A DNA stretch of 64,000 bases, taken from NCBI GenBank assembly GCA_036496285.1, contig DASXLI010000031.1, positions 1 to 64,000 of the forward strand. The letters are read 5' to 3'. The notes beneath the pieces are model-generated. The model worked only from the letters and a program-made list of their open reading frames with translations, made no database searches and was not told where the DNA came from. The translations under genes and the position numbers were made by a program. The DNA is from DP-19 sp036496285 (GTDB taxonomy: Bacteria; Desulfobacterota; Binatia; UTPRO1). Of the stretch, positions 25,638 through 33,648 are shown piece by piece. The first letter of the stretch is position 1; each line of letters begins with the position of its first letter.

Positions 25638-26612
25638 CTACTTCGCCTTGGGTTGGGCGAAAGTGCCGGTGAGGTGGAGCTTCTTTTCGCCGGTGGCGGT
25701 CAATTCGCCTGGGATGAGATTGAGGGCGAGGCGGAGGTTGTCGGGGAGGTCGGGGGCCGGGGTGATGGTGAGATCGAGGTTGATGAGGGTTGCGGCGAGG
25801 GGATGGGAGAGGAGGAGGGTGCCGGTGCCGGTGACGCTGACCTCGCGGCCTCGGGCGCTCAGGTCGGGGAGCTCGACGCGGCCGGACTTGATGGTGCCGG
25901 CGAGACGGAGCTCGGGGAAGTGCAGGTCGGGGATGGTGATACCGCGGAGCTTGCCGGCTTCGAGGGCGAGGTCGGTGGCGCGCAGGTCGAGGGTGCCGTT
26001 CGTCGTCATCGGCTTGGTCGGATTGCCGGAGAGCTCGACGCTGCCGTTCACGTGGCCCTGGAGCGTGCCCTCGAGGAAGAGGCGCAGGCCGGCATAGCGA
26101 GCGACGTCGAGCCCGCTCACCTTGGCATGGACGTCGTACGCGTCGGTACCGAGGTCGGTCGTCGCCTCGAGCGAGCCGCCGTAGAGCGACGCCGCGAGGG
26201 AGAGCGGGAACGGCCGCCCGCGCAGCAGACCGAGGATCGACGGTGCGGCGTAGACGTGCGTCGCGTCGAGGACGGGAAGGGTCGGATCGGCGCCACGCGA
26301 GAGGATGCGGAGCTCGTCGATCGTGTAGCCGAGGGTCCAGCCGAGGCTCACGCCCCGGAGATCGACGCTGATCGGCGCCGCGGGGCCCGGGTCGAGGGCG
26401 CGGCGCAGGATCGCCTCGTGCGGGAACGTGGCGCCGAGGAAGACGACGAAGAGCAGCAGCGTGTAGACGGCGTAGAGTGCGAGCGGGGCGGCGGCGCTCG
26501 GAGCGACGCGGCGGACGAGCCGGGTGCCCGCGGCGAGCGTGGGGCTCGCGCCGAGGCGATCGAGTCGGGCGCGCCAGAGGTCGAGGTAGGTGCCGGCCGC
26601 GGGCGCGCTCAT
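25638..26612 (-). CDS. gspN: Type II secretion system protein GspN
   Basis: A 324-residue bitopic inner-membrane protein of the T2SS. One N-terminal membrane segment (PLALYAVYTLLLFVVFLGATF, about 43-63) is followed by a long periplasmic, beta-rich, AsmA-like repeat region (residues ~80-320) with LRGVSLGWTLGYTIDELRI and LNLIPGELTATGEKKLHLTGTF, as in the deltaproteobacterial GspN type. The ATG at 26612 overlaps the gspM stop by four bases. It is the last gene of the minus-strand T2SS operon; GspN is dispensable in some species. Confidence 0.78.
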   Translation of the reverse strand: MSAPAAGTYLDLWRARLDRLGASPTLAAGTRLVRRVAPSAAAPLALYAVYTLLLFVVFLGATFPHEAILRRALDPGPAAPISVDLRGVSLGWTLGYTIDELRILSRGADPTLPVLDATHVYAAPSILGLLRGRPFPLSLAASLYGGSLEATTDLGTDAYDVHAKVSGLDVARYAGLRLFLEGTLQGHVNGSVELSGNPTKPMTTNGTLDLRATDLALEAGKLRGITIPDLHFPELRLAGTIKSGRVELPDLSARGREVSVTGTGTLLLSHPLAATLINLDLTITPAPDLPDNLRLALNLIPGELTATGEKKLHLTGTFAQPKAK

Positions 26613-27181
26613 TTGGCGCTTCCCGGGGTTGCGGGGCGGAGCCGGCCGACGACCAGGGTCGCGTCGAAGATGTACGGCTGGTCGTAGCGCTTCTTCATCT
26701 GCAGCCGGCTCACGAGCAGCGGCAGGTCCGACTTCTCGACGCGATAGAGCAGGCCGACCATGTCGCGCAGCGACACGCCCGAGAGCCGCATCTCGACGTC
26801 CTCCTCCTGCAGGTCGTCGGAGACGCCGCGGGTGGAGGGGTTCATCGCCGCGACCCGGTCCGGAGCGAGCGCCTCGCGGCTCACACCCTCGAGGTGCGAG
26901 AAGAGCGAGAAGTCGGCGCCGCCGCTCGCCAGGCGCCGCTGCACGGCGTCGCGCTCGGCGCGCAGGCGCAGGTAGCGGTCGCGCAGGCTCACCATCTCCT
27001 TCAACTCGCGCTCGCTGGACGCGATCTGCGCCTGGAGCGTCTGGCGGCGGTCGCCGACCATGGTAGCGACGAGCCAGAGCAGCAGCAGGACGGTCACGGC
27101 GGCGGCGCCCCCGACCAGCACGCGCTCGCGGGGCGACAGGCGCTCCAGCATGAGCGTGAGCCGCATGCGCAGCGCGTTCAT
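26609..27181 (-). CDS. gspM: Type II secretion system protein GspM
   Basis: A 190-residue inner-membrane assembly-platform protein. A short cytoplasmic head is followed by one span (VLVGGAAAVTVLLLLWLVATM, about 21-41), a coiled coil (QTLQAQIASSERELKEMVSLRDRYLRLRAERDAVQRRL, about 47-84) and a ferredoxin-like periplasmic domain (VEMRLSGVSLRDMVGLLYRVEKSDLPLLV). This is the PilO/GspM pattern. The start overlaps the gspL stop and the stop overlaps the gspN start, so translation is coupled. GspM partners with GspL, encoded immediately upstream. Confidence 0.82.
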   Translation of the reverse strand: MNALRMRLTLMLERLSPRERVLVGGAAAVTVLLLLWLVATMVGDRRQTLQAQIASSERELKEMVSLRDRYLRLRAERDAVQRRLASGGADFSLFSHLEGVSREALAPDRVAAMNPSTRGVSDDLQEEDVEMRLSGVSLRDMVGLLYRVEKSDLPLLVSRLQMKKRYDQPYIFDATLVVGRLRPATPGSAK

Positions 27182-28611
27182 TGCTCGTCCCCCCGCGCCA
27201 GCGTGAGCTGCAGGCGGAAGTCGACCCGCTGTCCGTCGACCGACGCACGCACGTCCTTGGCCTGGACGTCGCGGAACTCCGGCCGGGCGGCGAGCCCGCG
27301 CTTCACGGCCTCGACGCCTTCGTACGCGCGGGTCGAGCCGCGCAGCCGCAGGCTTTCGCCGTCGAGCGCCAGTTCCTCGAGGTCGAGCTGGATGTCGGCG
27401 GGGACCCCGGCCGTGATCGCCTTGAGGAGATCGATGGCGCGCGGCGCGGACGGCGCGAGGCCACCGTATTGGAGGCGCTGCTTCTCGAGCGCGGCGATCT
27501 CGGTGGTGAGCTGCGCCTTCTCGTTGACGATGGTGTGCACGTTCGGCAACGCCGTGGTGAAGATGGTGCGGATGTCGGTGCGGAGCTGATCGCGACGTGC
27601 CGCGAGCCGCCGTCCTTCCAGCATCGAGCTCGTGACCATCAAGAGGAGCGCGAGCAGCGCGAGGACGCCCGCGGCCGCGAGGCTCCGCCACAGCGCCTCG
27701 CGCTCGCGATGATAGACGAACTCGGCGCGCCGGAAGTCGAGCCGGAACGCGTCGGTGTCCTCGCGCAGCGCGAGGCCGAGCGGCGCCGCGAAGGCCGCCT
27801 GCTGGCGGCGCGAGGTGATCGGCACCCCGGTGAGCGGCAGGGCCGTGACCGGCTGGGGGGCGATGCCGAGCGCGCGCTCGAGCGCGGGCGCGACCTCCGG
27901 ACGGTCGGCGGCGTCGCCGCCGATCCAGAGAGCGAGCGACTCGAGCGCGGCGTCGCCCGTCAAGGCGAGGAGCGACCAGCGGACGTCGCGGGTTACGGCT
28001 TCGAGATCGCCGTTCGTGCCGGCACCGTGCGACAGCGCCCTCAGCCCGCGCAGGCGGCCGTCCTCGAGCACCGCGACCGTGGCGCGGTCGTGATCGAGCG
28101 CGACGAGCGCGCACGGCCCCTCGCGGCCGCTCTGCGCGAGGCGCAGCACGTTGACGGCGGCGAGCGGCGCAAGATCGACCGCACGCGGATCGATGCCGGC
28201 CGCGGCCAGCGCCGCGAGGTGCTCGCGGACGGCCGCCTTCGGCGCGAATGCCGCGAGGACGACGGCGGCGTCGCCGTCGCGGCCGAGCACCTGGTAGGCG
28301 ACGACCGCGTCGTCGAGCTCGAACGGCAGCTGCGTCTCGAGCTCGAAGGGCACCGTCTGGTCGAGACGCTTCCGATCGTGGAAAGGCAGCGTCAGGACGC
28401 GATGGGTGACGGCGCTGCCGGGCAGCGCCGAGACGACCTCGTCCCAACGCAGCTCGTGGGCCGCAACCAGGGCGCGGACGTCGGCGGCGAGGTCGTCGCT
28501 GCGCGGCGCCGCGTAGAAGCCGAGGATGCGCTGCGAGCGCAGGGTGCGTTCGACCAACACCGCGCGCAGCAGAGCGCCACCGACGTCGAGCGCGAGCGTG
28601 CGATTCGGCAT
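27178..28611 (-). CDS. gspL: Type II secretion system protein GspL (PilM-like plus PilN-like)
   Basis: A 477-residue inner-membrane protein. The N-terminal ~290 residues form an actin-like PilM-type domain (LALDVGGALLRAVLVERTL, then LPFHDRKRLDQTVPFELETQLPF), which in the cytoplasm contacts the ATPase GspE. One membrane span follows (SLAAAGVLALLALLLMVTSSML, about 312-333), then a coiled coil and a periplasmic PilN/GspL ferredoxin-like domain (IQLDLEELALDGESLRLRGSTRAYEGVEAVKRGL). The ATG overlaps the gspK stop (TGATG). It joins the platform (GspF, GspM) to the motor. Confidence 0.88.
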   Translation of the reverse strand: MPNRTLALDVGGALLRAVLVERTLRSQRILGFYAAPRSDDLAADVRALVAAHELRWDEVVSALPGSAVTHRVLTLPFHDRKRLDQTVPFELETQLPFELDDAVVAYQVLGRDGDAAVVLAAFAPKAAVREHLAALAAAGIDPRAVDLAPLAAVNVLRLAQSGREGPCALVALDHDRATVAVLEDGRLRGLRALSHGAGTNGDLEAVTRDVRWSLLALTGDAALESLALWIGGDAADRPEVAPALERALGIAPQPVTALPLTGVPITSRRQQAAFAAPLGLALREDTDAFRLDFRRAEFVYHREREALWRSLAAAGVLALLALLLMVTSSMLEGRRLAARRDQLRTDIRTIFTTALPNVHTIVNEKAQLTTEIAALEKQRLQYGGLAPSAPRAIDLLKAITAGVPADIQLDLEELALDGESLRLRGSTRAYEGVEAVKRGLAARPEFRDVQAKDVRASVDGQRVDFRLQLTLARGDEQ

Positions 28612-29663
28612 CAGGTTTGTCCGCCCATGGGCGGTAGCGCCTGGAGGAAATCGGAAGGGGGTTGGGATGTCAAGCTCAAGTCGGCCGTGCTCGGCGCCCA
28701 GGTGACGCGCGTGATGCGCGCGCGCAAGCCGCCGCCGGTGCGCTTGACCGTCGCGACGATCCCGCGCGTGACGTCGTTCACCTGCCCGACGGCGTCGATG
28801 CGGAAGAAATCGCTGGTGGTGGCGATGTAGTCGGCCCCGCCGGGATGCGTGCCCTGCTCCGGGCCGCCGAGCGCCTCCGCCCAGCCGCTCACCTCGGAGC
28901 CCACGTCCGTCGGCGAGTTGAAGGCGGCCTCGCGGCGGGTCGTGACGAGGCGATCGACCACGCTGCGGTCGGCGAGGCCGTCAGAGAGCGCCGCGATGAC
29001 CTCCGGCGGCGCGGTGTTGACGTTGACCTTGAGATCGTTGGTCGGGAGCACGGTGACGAACTGCGCGAGGCGGGCGAAGAGGCTCGGGGTCATGCCGCGG
29101 ATCTGCAGGAGCTCGCGCAGGGTGAGCATCGGGCCGTTCCGCACGACGACCGGCGGGGTGAGGGCGAGGTAGAACGGCTGCTCGGCGCCCGGCGGGTCGC
29201 TGCGCGGATCGGAATCGTCGTCGAGCCAGTCGCAGATGGCGGCCAGGACCTGCGGATCGGCCTGGAGCGCGCGGAACAAGCGGTCGAACACCTGCCGCCG
29301 CGCCTCCACAATCTTACCGTCCCGCAGCATGCCGTTCAGGTTGAGACGCCGGGCCTCGTCCTCCACGCGCAGCGCGACGGTCCCGTCGCCGATCGGCAGG
29401 GGCGGCATCGGCTTGGCCCACAGGTCCTCGGCGCTGTCGTTGTGGTTCAGCGAGGCGTCATAGGCGACGAGGGCCTCGGCGACGTTCATGCCGGAGCGCG
29501 CCAGGTAGAACGCCTGCAGACCGTTGCGCGCGCTGATCGCGAAGTGCGTCTCGACCTCGGCCGATTGCGTGAACTCGACCACCACGATCGTGAGCAGCGT
29601 GATCGTGAGGAGCACGATGAGGAGCGCGATGCCGCGCTCACCCTCGCGCCGCGCCGCGCTCAT
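28611..29663 (-). CDS. gspK: Type II secretion minor pseudopilin GspK
   Basis: A 350-residue minor pseudopilin thought to cap the pseudopilus tip. The prepilin site is GERGIALLIVLLTITLLTIVVVEF: cleavage after Gly, with I and A in place of the usual F, as is normal for GspK, and no Glu at position +5. A large alpha-helical insert with helix-hairpin elements (LRELLQIRGMTPSLFARLAQFVTVLPT, VNVNTAPPEVIAALSDGL) follows, as in the family. ATG overlaps the gspJ stop. It is much longer than GspH/I/J, also typical. Confidence 0.9.
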   Translation of the reverse strand: MSAARREGERGIALLIVLLTITLLTIVVVEFTQSAEVETHFAISARNGLQAFYLARSGMNVAEALVAYDASLNHNDSAEDLWAKPMPPLPIGDGTVALRVEDEARRLNLNGMLRDGKIVEARRQVFDRLFRALQADPQVLAAICDWLDDDSDPRSDPPGAEQPFYLALTPPVVVRNGPMLTLRELLQIRGMTPSLFARLAQFVTVLPTNDLKVNVNTAPPEVIAALSDGLADRSVVDRLVTTRREAAFNSPTDVGSEVSGWAEALGGPEQGTHPGGADYIATTSDFFRIDAVGQVNDVTRGIVATVKRTGGGLRARITRVTWAPSTADLSLTSQPPSDFLQALPPMGGQT

Positions 29664-30559
29664 GGTGTCCCTCCCCGCGGCGTCGTGGCGGGGCGCGGCG
29701 ACTGGCCGGCGCTCGGACTTCCGCTGGCGCGCGGTCCGGGCAAGGTGTCGGCGAGCGCGAGATCGACCGCGGTCGTGAAATGGTGGACGTCGCCGGTCAG
29801 GTCGTAGAGGGCGAGGTCGATCTCGACGGCGCGCGGCAGCGGCCGGTAGTTGACCGTGTCCTGCGAGTCCCAGGTCTCGAGCCAGTCGGTGCCGTTGTAG
29901 AAGCGGAAGCCGAGGCTCGCGACGTTCTCGACGAAGCTCGTCGGCACCGCCTGGTCGAGCGCGTCGCGGCTCGACATGATCGCCTCGCGGCGCAGCAGGC
30001 GCTGCGGCGTCGTGCCGGCCGGCGGCGTCGGGCGTGGGCCGAAGGCGGCGAAGAAGTCCTCCGCCTCGTCGAGGCGGCGGTTGCCGGAGCCGAGCCCGCT
30101 GGAATCGAGTCCGCCCGACCCCGAGGGTGCGGCGTCGCGTCGCAAGCTGCGGCCCGGGCCGATCGGGAAGAAGTAGTTGATGATGCGCTGGTCGCTGTCG
30201 CGGCCAGCCGCGCCGGCGGGGCGCGCGGAGAGCGCCGTGAACATGATCGCGTCGAGCGGCATCTCCTCCGTCCCGCCCTGCAGGCTGCGGAAGATGGTGA
30301 GCGGCGCGATGCTCGCGTAGGCGGTCGCCGGGTAGAGCGGTGGGCGCGGGTAGTAGGCGGAGGCGATCTCGTCAGCCATGCGCGCGACCGCGCTCCGGCC
30401 GTTCTGGGTCAGCTCGGCCTGGCCCTCCGCGAGGGACTTCGACCGCAGGGTGCGCGCGAAGGTGCCGTAGACGGTCACCGCCACGAGGCCGAAGATGGTG
30501 AGCGCCATCATCACCTCGAGCAACGTGAAGCCCGAACGGGCAGGCCGGGCGCCGGTCAC
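29660..30559 (-). CDS. gspJ: Type II secretion minor pseudopilin GspJ
   Basis: A 299-residue minor pseudopilin. The GTG start at 30559 is chosen because it sits in a GTGA overlap with the gspI stop and gives a short leader (MTGARPARSG) before the prepilin motif GFTLLEVMMALTIFGLVAVTV with the invariant E at +5. The frame is open far upstream but there lies on gspI and gspH. The mature part is longer than E. coli GspJ (about 200 residues), with an insert near residues 130-190 rich in Ser/Gly/Pro (GSGGLDSSGLGSGNRRLDE). It acts with GspI and GspK at the pseudopilus tip. Confidence 0.85.
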   Translation of the reverse strand: MTGARPARSGFTLLEVMMALTIFGLVAVTVYGTFARTLRSKSLAEGQAELTQNGRSAVARMADEIASAYYPRPPLYPATAYASIAPLTIFRSLQGGTEEMPLDAIMFTALSARPAGAAGRDSDQRIINYFFPIGPGRSLRRDAAPSGSGGLDSSGLGSGNRRLDEAEDFFAAFGPRPTPPAGTTPQRLLRREAIMSSRDALDQAVPTSFVENVASLGFRFYNGTDWLETWDSQDTVNYRPLPRAVEIDLALYDLTGDVHHFTTAVDLALADTLPGPRASGSPSAGQSPRPATTPRGGTP

Positions 30560-30963
30560 GTCCGCCGCCGCAGGTAGTAGGAGAGGGTGACGTCGTCGCC
30601 CGACTCCTCCTCGCCGTGGAAGACGCGGACGCGCACCTCGTGGACGTCCGGGAAGGGTGTCGGCGACACCTCGCGCTCCCAGCGCAGGTCCGGGAACTGC
30701 CCGGGATAGCGGTCCTCGAAATCGCCGCTCGTGAGGCCGATCTCGGGGAAGGGCTCGACCTCCGCGTCGGTCATGAGGGCACGCGCGAGGAGCGTGCTCT
30801 CGGTGATGCGCTGGTCGCGTGCGATCAGATCGAGGTTGCGGACGTGCAGGCCGAGGAGGCTCACGAGCCCGAGCCCGAGCACGGCGACCGCGACCAGCAC
30901 CTCGAGGAGGGTGAACCCGGCTCCGCCGCGGTTGGAACGGGAAGGAACGGCCCGGCCGGTCAT
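30556..30963 (-). CDS. gspI: Type II secretion minor pseudopilin GspI
   Basis: A 135-residue minor pseudopilin with leader MTGRAVPSRSNRGGAG and the type IV prepilin motif GFTLLEVLVAVAVLGLGLVSLLGL. The Glu at +5 needed for assembly is present, as is the later NLDLIARDQRITESTLLARALM helix typical of GspI. The globular part is short. The ATG overlaps the gspH stop by four bases and the stop overlaps the gspJ GTG. Cleavage and N-methylation would need GspO/PilD, which is not in the window. Confidence 0.88.
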   Translation of the reverse strand: MTGRAVPSRSNRGGAGFTLLEVLVAVAVLGLGLVSLLGLHVRNLDLIARDQRITESTLLARALMTDAEVEPFPEIGLTSGDFEDRYPGQFPDLRWEREVSPTPFPDVHEVRVRVFHGEEESGDDVTLSYYLRRRT

Positions 30964-31679
30964 GGCGTCGTGTCGGCGCCGCGCCCGCGCATCGACGATC
31001 GGCCGCCGAACCCGTTGCCGCTGTCGCTGTCGTCATGCCCTCTCGTACCGTCGTGGCGCGGATCGCGCGCGGCGGCGACCCGCGCCGGATCGATCTGGAC
31101 GTACGCGTCGGCCACCCGCGTGCGCCCGGTGAGCGGCTCGATCGCGAGGGTCGCGTACTCGTGCCGGGCGTTGGTGAGATGGACGACGAGCGGATCGGCG
31201 TAGCCCTCGGGGAAGAACTGGGCGAAGACGACGCCCTCGTGCACCATCCCGACCGCGGGCAGGGTGACGTCGGCGAAGGCGACCGTGCCGGGCAGCGCGA
31301 CGGGCCGCGCGATCGGCGAGTCCTCGACGACGAACTCCGGGTCGTCGGGATCGTCGTTCAGCACCGTCACCCAGTAGGCGTGCTTGTCGAGATCCAGGTT
31401 CAGGCGCATCGGCCGGCGCCGGAACGCCGCCTCCTCGTAGAGGTAGCGGCTGGTCGTCGCCAGGCGCGACGCCGCGCTGCCGAGCGCCGCGCTGTCGACG
31501 TTCCGCAGCCGCGGGATCAAGAAGGATGCGGCGATCGCGACGACGAGCAGGACGATGCTCAGCTCGAGGAGCGTGAAGCCGTGCTCCCGGCCGGCGGGCG
31601 GCGCGAGCGGTGCGACGGAAGGGCGGGGTCGGGCGCCGACGTGCGGCTCAGAGGGCCGTGTGCGAGTCGATGTCGGCAT
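30960..31679 (-). CDS. gspH: Type II secretion minor pseudopilin GspH
   Basis: A 239-residue minor pseudopilin with prepilin motif GFTLLELSIVLLVVAIAASFLIPRL (E at +5). It is larger than usual (about 170-190 residues) because of a long Pro/Arg-rich leader (~34 residues) and a C-terminal tail rich in Asp, Gly and Arg (HDGTRGHDDSDSGNG). The ATG at 31679 overlaps the gspG end by 32 bases; a further in-frame start at 31694 would add five residues. The unusual leader length makes the true start uncertain. GspH sits below the I-J-K tip complex. Confidence 0.72.
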   Translation of the reverse strand: MPTSTRTRPSEPHVGARPRPSVAPLAPPAGREHGFTLLELSIVLLVVAIAASFLIPRLRNVDSAALGSAASRLATTSRYLYEEAAFRRRPMRLNLDLDKHAYWVTVLNDDPDDPEFVVEDSPIARPVALPGTVAFADVTLPAVGMVHEGVVFAQFFPEGYADPLVVHLTNARHEYATLAIEPLTGRTRVADAYVQIDPARVAAARDPRHDGTRGHDDSDSGNGFGGRSSMRGRGADTTP

Positions 31680-32073
31680 ACTTCCCCTCGCCACCCTCGG
31701 CCCCGTCCGCGCCGTACGACTTCAGCGTGTAGGTGTTGCCGTCACTCAGGAAGGCGTAGGGATTGCCCCAGGGATCGATCGGCATCGACTCGAGGTAGCC
31801 GTCGGGATTCCAGCGGCGCGGGACGTTGCCCGTTTCGGGCTTGGTCACCAGGGCCTGGAGACCCTGATCGGTGGTCGGGTAGGTGCCGTTGTCGAGCTTG
31901 TAGAGGTGCAGCGCTTCCTCCACGCCCTTGATGTCGGCGGCCGCCTTCGTACGGCGCGCCTCGTCGGTGCGGCCGACGATGCGTGGCGCGACGAGGGTGA
32001 CGAGCAGGCCGAGGATGAACACCACGACCATGATCTCGATGAGCGTGAAGCCGGCGTTGCCGCGACGAGCCAT
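31648..32073 (-). CDS. gspG: Type II secretion major pseudopilin GspG
   Basis: A 141-residue major pseudopilin, the main subunit of the periplasmic fibre. The ATG at 32073 starts MARRGNAGFTLIEIMVVVFILGLLVTLVAPR, a classic short leader and prepilin motif with E at +5. The mature domain has the GspG core: LHLYKLDNGTYPTTDQGLQALV, then IDPWGNPYAF and the calcium-loop region near GADGAEGGEGKYADID. A GTG four codons upstream (32085) is less likely. A 63-base gap separates it from the Lys-rich gene upstream. Confidence 0.93.
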   Translation of the reverse strand: MARRGNAGFTLIEIMVVVFILGLLVTLVAPRIVGRTDEARRTKAAADIKGVEEALHLYKLDNGTYPTTDQGLQALVTKPETGNVPRRWNPDGYLESMPIDPWGNPYAFLSDGNTYTLKSYGADGAEGGEGKYADIDSHTAL

Positions 32074-32136
32074 GAGACCCTGCACGTCGCGACGATACCA
32101 ACTCCCGGGATCCCTCTCAACGAGGGTGGGCGGGGG

Positions 32137-32358
32137 CTACAGGTGCGCCTTCCACCATGGGGCGCCGGTCTGGCTGTACTTCTCGGCCGTGGCGCTCGCG
32201 CTCTTCCGCTTGGCGGCGGGGGCCGCCGCGCGCTTAATGGACGCCGACTTCGCACGTGCCGGCTTCTTCGCCGCGCGCGCCTTCGGCCGGGACGATGCCT
32301 TGGCCGTCTTGGCCGTGCTCTTGCCGCGCTTCTTCGTCTTGCTCGGTTTGGCCTTCAT
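32137..32358 (-). CDS. Small Lys/Ala-rich basic protein within the T2SS operon
   Basis: A 73-residue, strongly basic, low-complexity protein (start MKAKPSKTKKRGKSTAK). About half of the residues are K, A or S in AKK/KPA/AKS runs, like bacterial histone H1-like or AlgP-type tails, ending in a distinct YSQTGAPWWKAHL. It has no signal peptide or membrane segment. It lies between gspF and gspG on the same strand, with gaps of 47 and 63 bases, where T2SS operons normally have no gene. The ATG at 32358 is supported by composition only. Function unknown; DNA or polyanion binding is the likeliest generic property. Confidence 0.6.
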   Translation of the reverse strand: MKAKPSKTKKRGKSTAKTAKASSRPKARAAKKPARAKSASIKRAAAPAAKRKSASATAEKYSQTGAPWWKAHL

Positions 32359-32405
32359 CGCTCGCTGTCTTACGCGATGGCGGCCGGAGCTGCAACGTCC
32401 GGCGG

Positions 32406-33623
32406 TCAGTGGACGACGCGATTCAGCTCGAAGATCGGCAGCAGGATCGCGAGCACGATGAAGAGGACGACGATGCCCATGAAGACGATCATCAGCGGCT
32501 CGAGGACCGTCGTGAGGGACGTGACGGCGTTCTCGACCTCGCCGTCGTAGGCGTCCGCGGCCTTCCCGAGCATCGCCTCGAGCTGGCCGCTGCGCTCGCC
32601 GACGGCCACCATGTGCACGACGAGCGGCGGGAACACGCCGCTTTCGCGCAGCGGCGGCGCGATGCTCTGGCCCTCGCGGATGGCGTCGCGCGCGTTCTCG
32701 ATGGCGCGCGCGATGACCCGGTTGTCGACGATGTTGCGGACGATGTCGAGCGCCTGGAGCAGGCCGATGCCACTCGCCAGCAAGGTCGACAGCGTGCGGG
32801 CGAAGCGGGCGAGCGCGACCTTCTGCACGAGCCGACCGACGTAGGGGACGCGCAGGAGCCAGGCGTCGACGCGCTCGCGTCCCGCGGGCGTGCGGGCATA
32901 GGCGCGGCCACCGAGCGCCGCCGCGGCGGCGAGCAGCAGGATCGCCCACCACCAGTGTGCGGCGAAGTCGGACACCGCGATCAGGATGAGCGTCACCCGT
33001 GGCAGCTGCTGCTGCGTCTCCTGGAAGATGCGGGTCACCTTCGGCACCACGTAGGAGACGAGGAAGAAGAGGATCGCGCCGCCGAGAAACAGCATCACCG
33101 CCGGGTAGGTCAGGGCGGTGCGCACCTTGCCGAGCAGGCGCGCCTGGTTCTCGGTGTACTCGGCGAGGCGACTGAGCACGACGTCGAGCGCGCCGCTCGC
33201 CTCGCCCGCTCGCACCATGTTGACGTAGAGCGGCGAGAAGAGGCGCGGGTGCTCGGCGAGCGCGTCGGCGAGCGAGCGGCCCTCGGTGACGCGCTCACGG
33301 ATCTGCACAATGGCGCGGCGCAGGTGCTCGCGCTCCGTCTGGTCGGCGAGCGCGGCGAGGGCCTCGACCAGGGGCAGGCCCGCCGCGACCAGGGTGGAGA
33401 GCTGGCGCGTCGCGGCCGCCAGCTCCTGCGTCGGCACCCGCTCGCGGACGCCGCTGCCGAGGGCGACGCGCCGTCCGGCCGGGGCACGGTCCTCGGTGAG
33501 GTCGGTCGGAAAGACCCCGGTGCGGCGGAGCTTCAGCCGGGCGCTGCGCGCGCTGTCGGCGTCGACGACCCCGGTGACCGCACGCCCCTCGGTGCTGAGC
33601 CCCTTGTAGGCGTAGACGGGCAC
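32406..33623 (-). CDS. gspF: Type II secretion platform protein GspF
   Basis: A 405-residue polytopic inner-membrane protein, the centre of the T2SS assembly platform. It starts with the family signature PVYAYKGLSTEGRAVTG (GTG start) and contains two repeats of the T2SSF domain. The first has LVAAGLPLVEALAALADQTE and the second LSTLLASGIGLLQALDIVRNIVDNRVI. Membrane segments are at about 167-190, 220-240 and near the C-terminus (VFMGIVVLFIVLAILLPIFEL). It overlaps no gene; gspE lies 25 bases upstream. It contacts GspE and GspL. Confidence 0.93.
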   Translation of the reverse strand: MPVYAYKGLSTEGRAVTGVVDADSARSARLKLRRTGVFPTDLTEDRAPAGRRVALGSGVRERVPTQELAAATRQLSTLVAAGLPLVEALAALADQTEREHLRRAIVQIRERVTEGRSLADALAEHPRLFSPLYVNMVRAGEASGALDVVLSRLAEYTENQARLLGKVRTALTYPAVMLFLGGAILFFLVSYVVPKVTRIFQETQQQLPRVTLILIAVSDFAAHWWWAILLLAAAAALGGRAYARTPAGRERVDAWLLRVPYVGRLVQKVALARFARTLSTLLASGIGLLQALDIVRNIVDNRVIARAIENARDAIREGQSIAPPLRESGVFPPLVVHMVAVGERSGQLEAMLGKAADAYDGEVENAVTSLTTVLEPLMIVFMGIVVLFIVLAILLPIFELNRVVH

Positions 33624-33648
33624 GGCTAGCGCCGCGGCGAGCGGCGGG

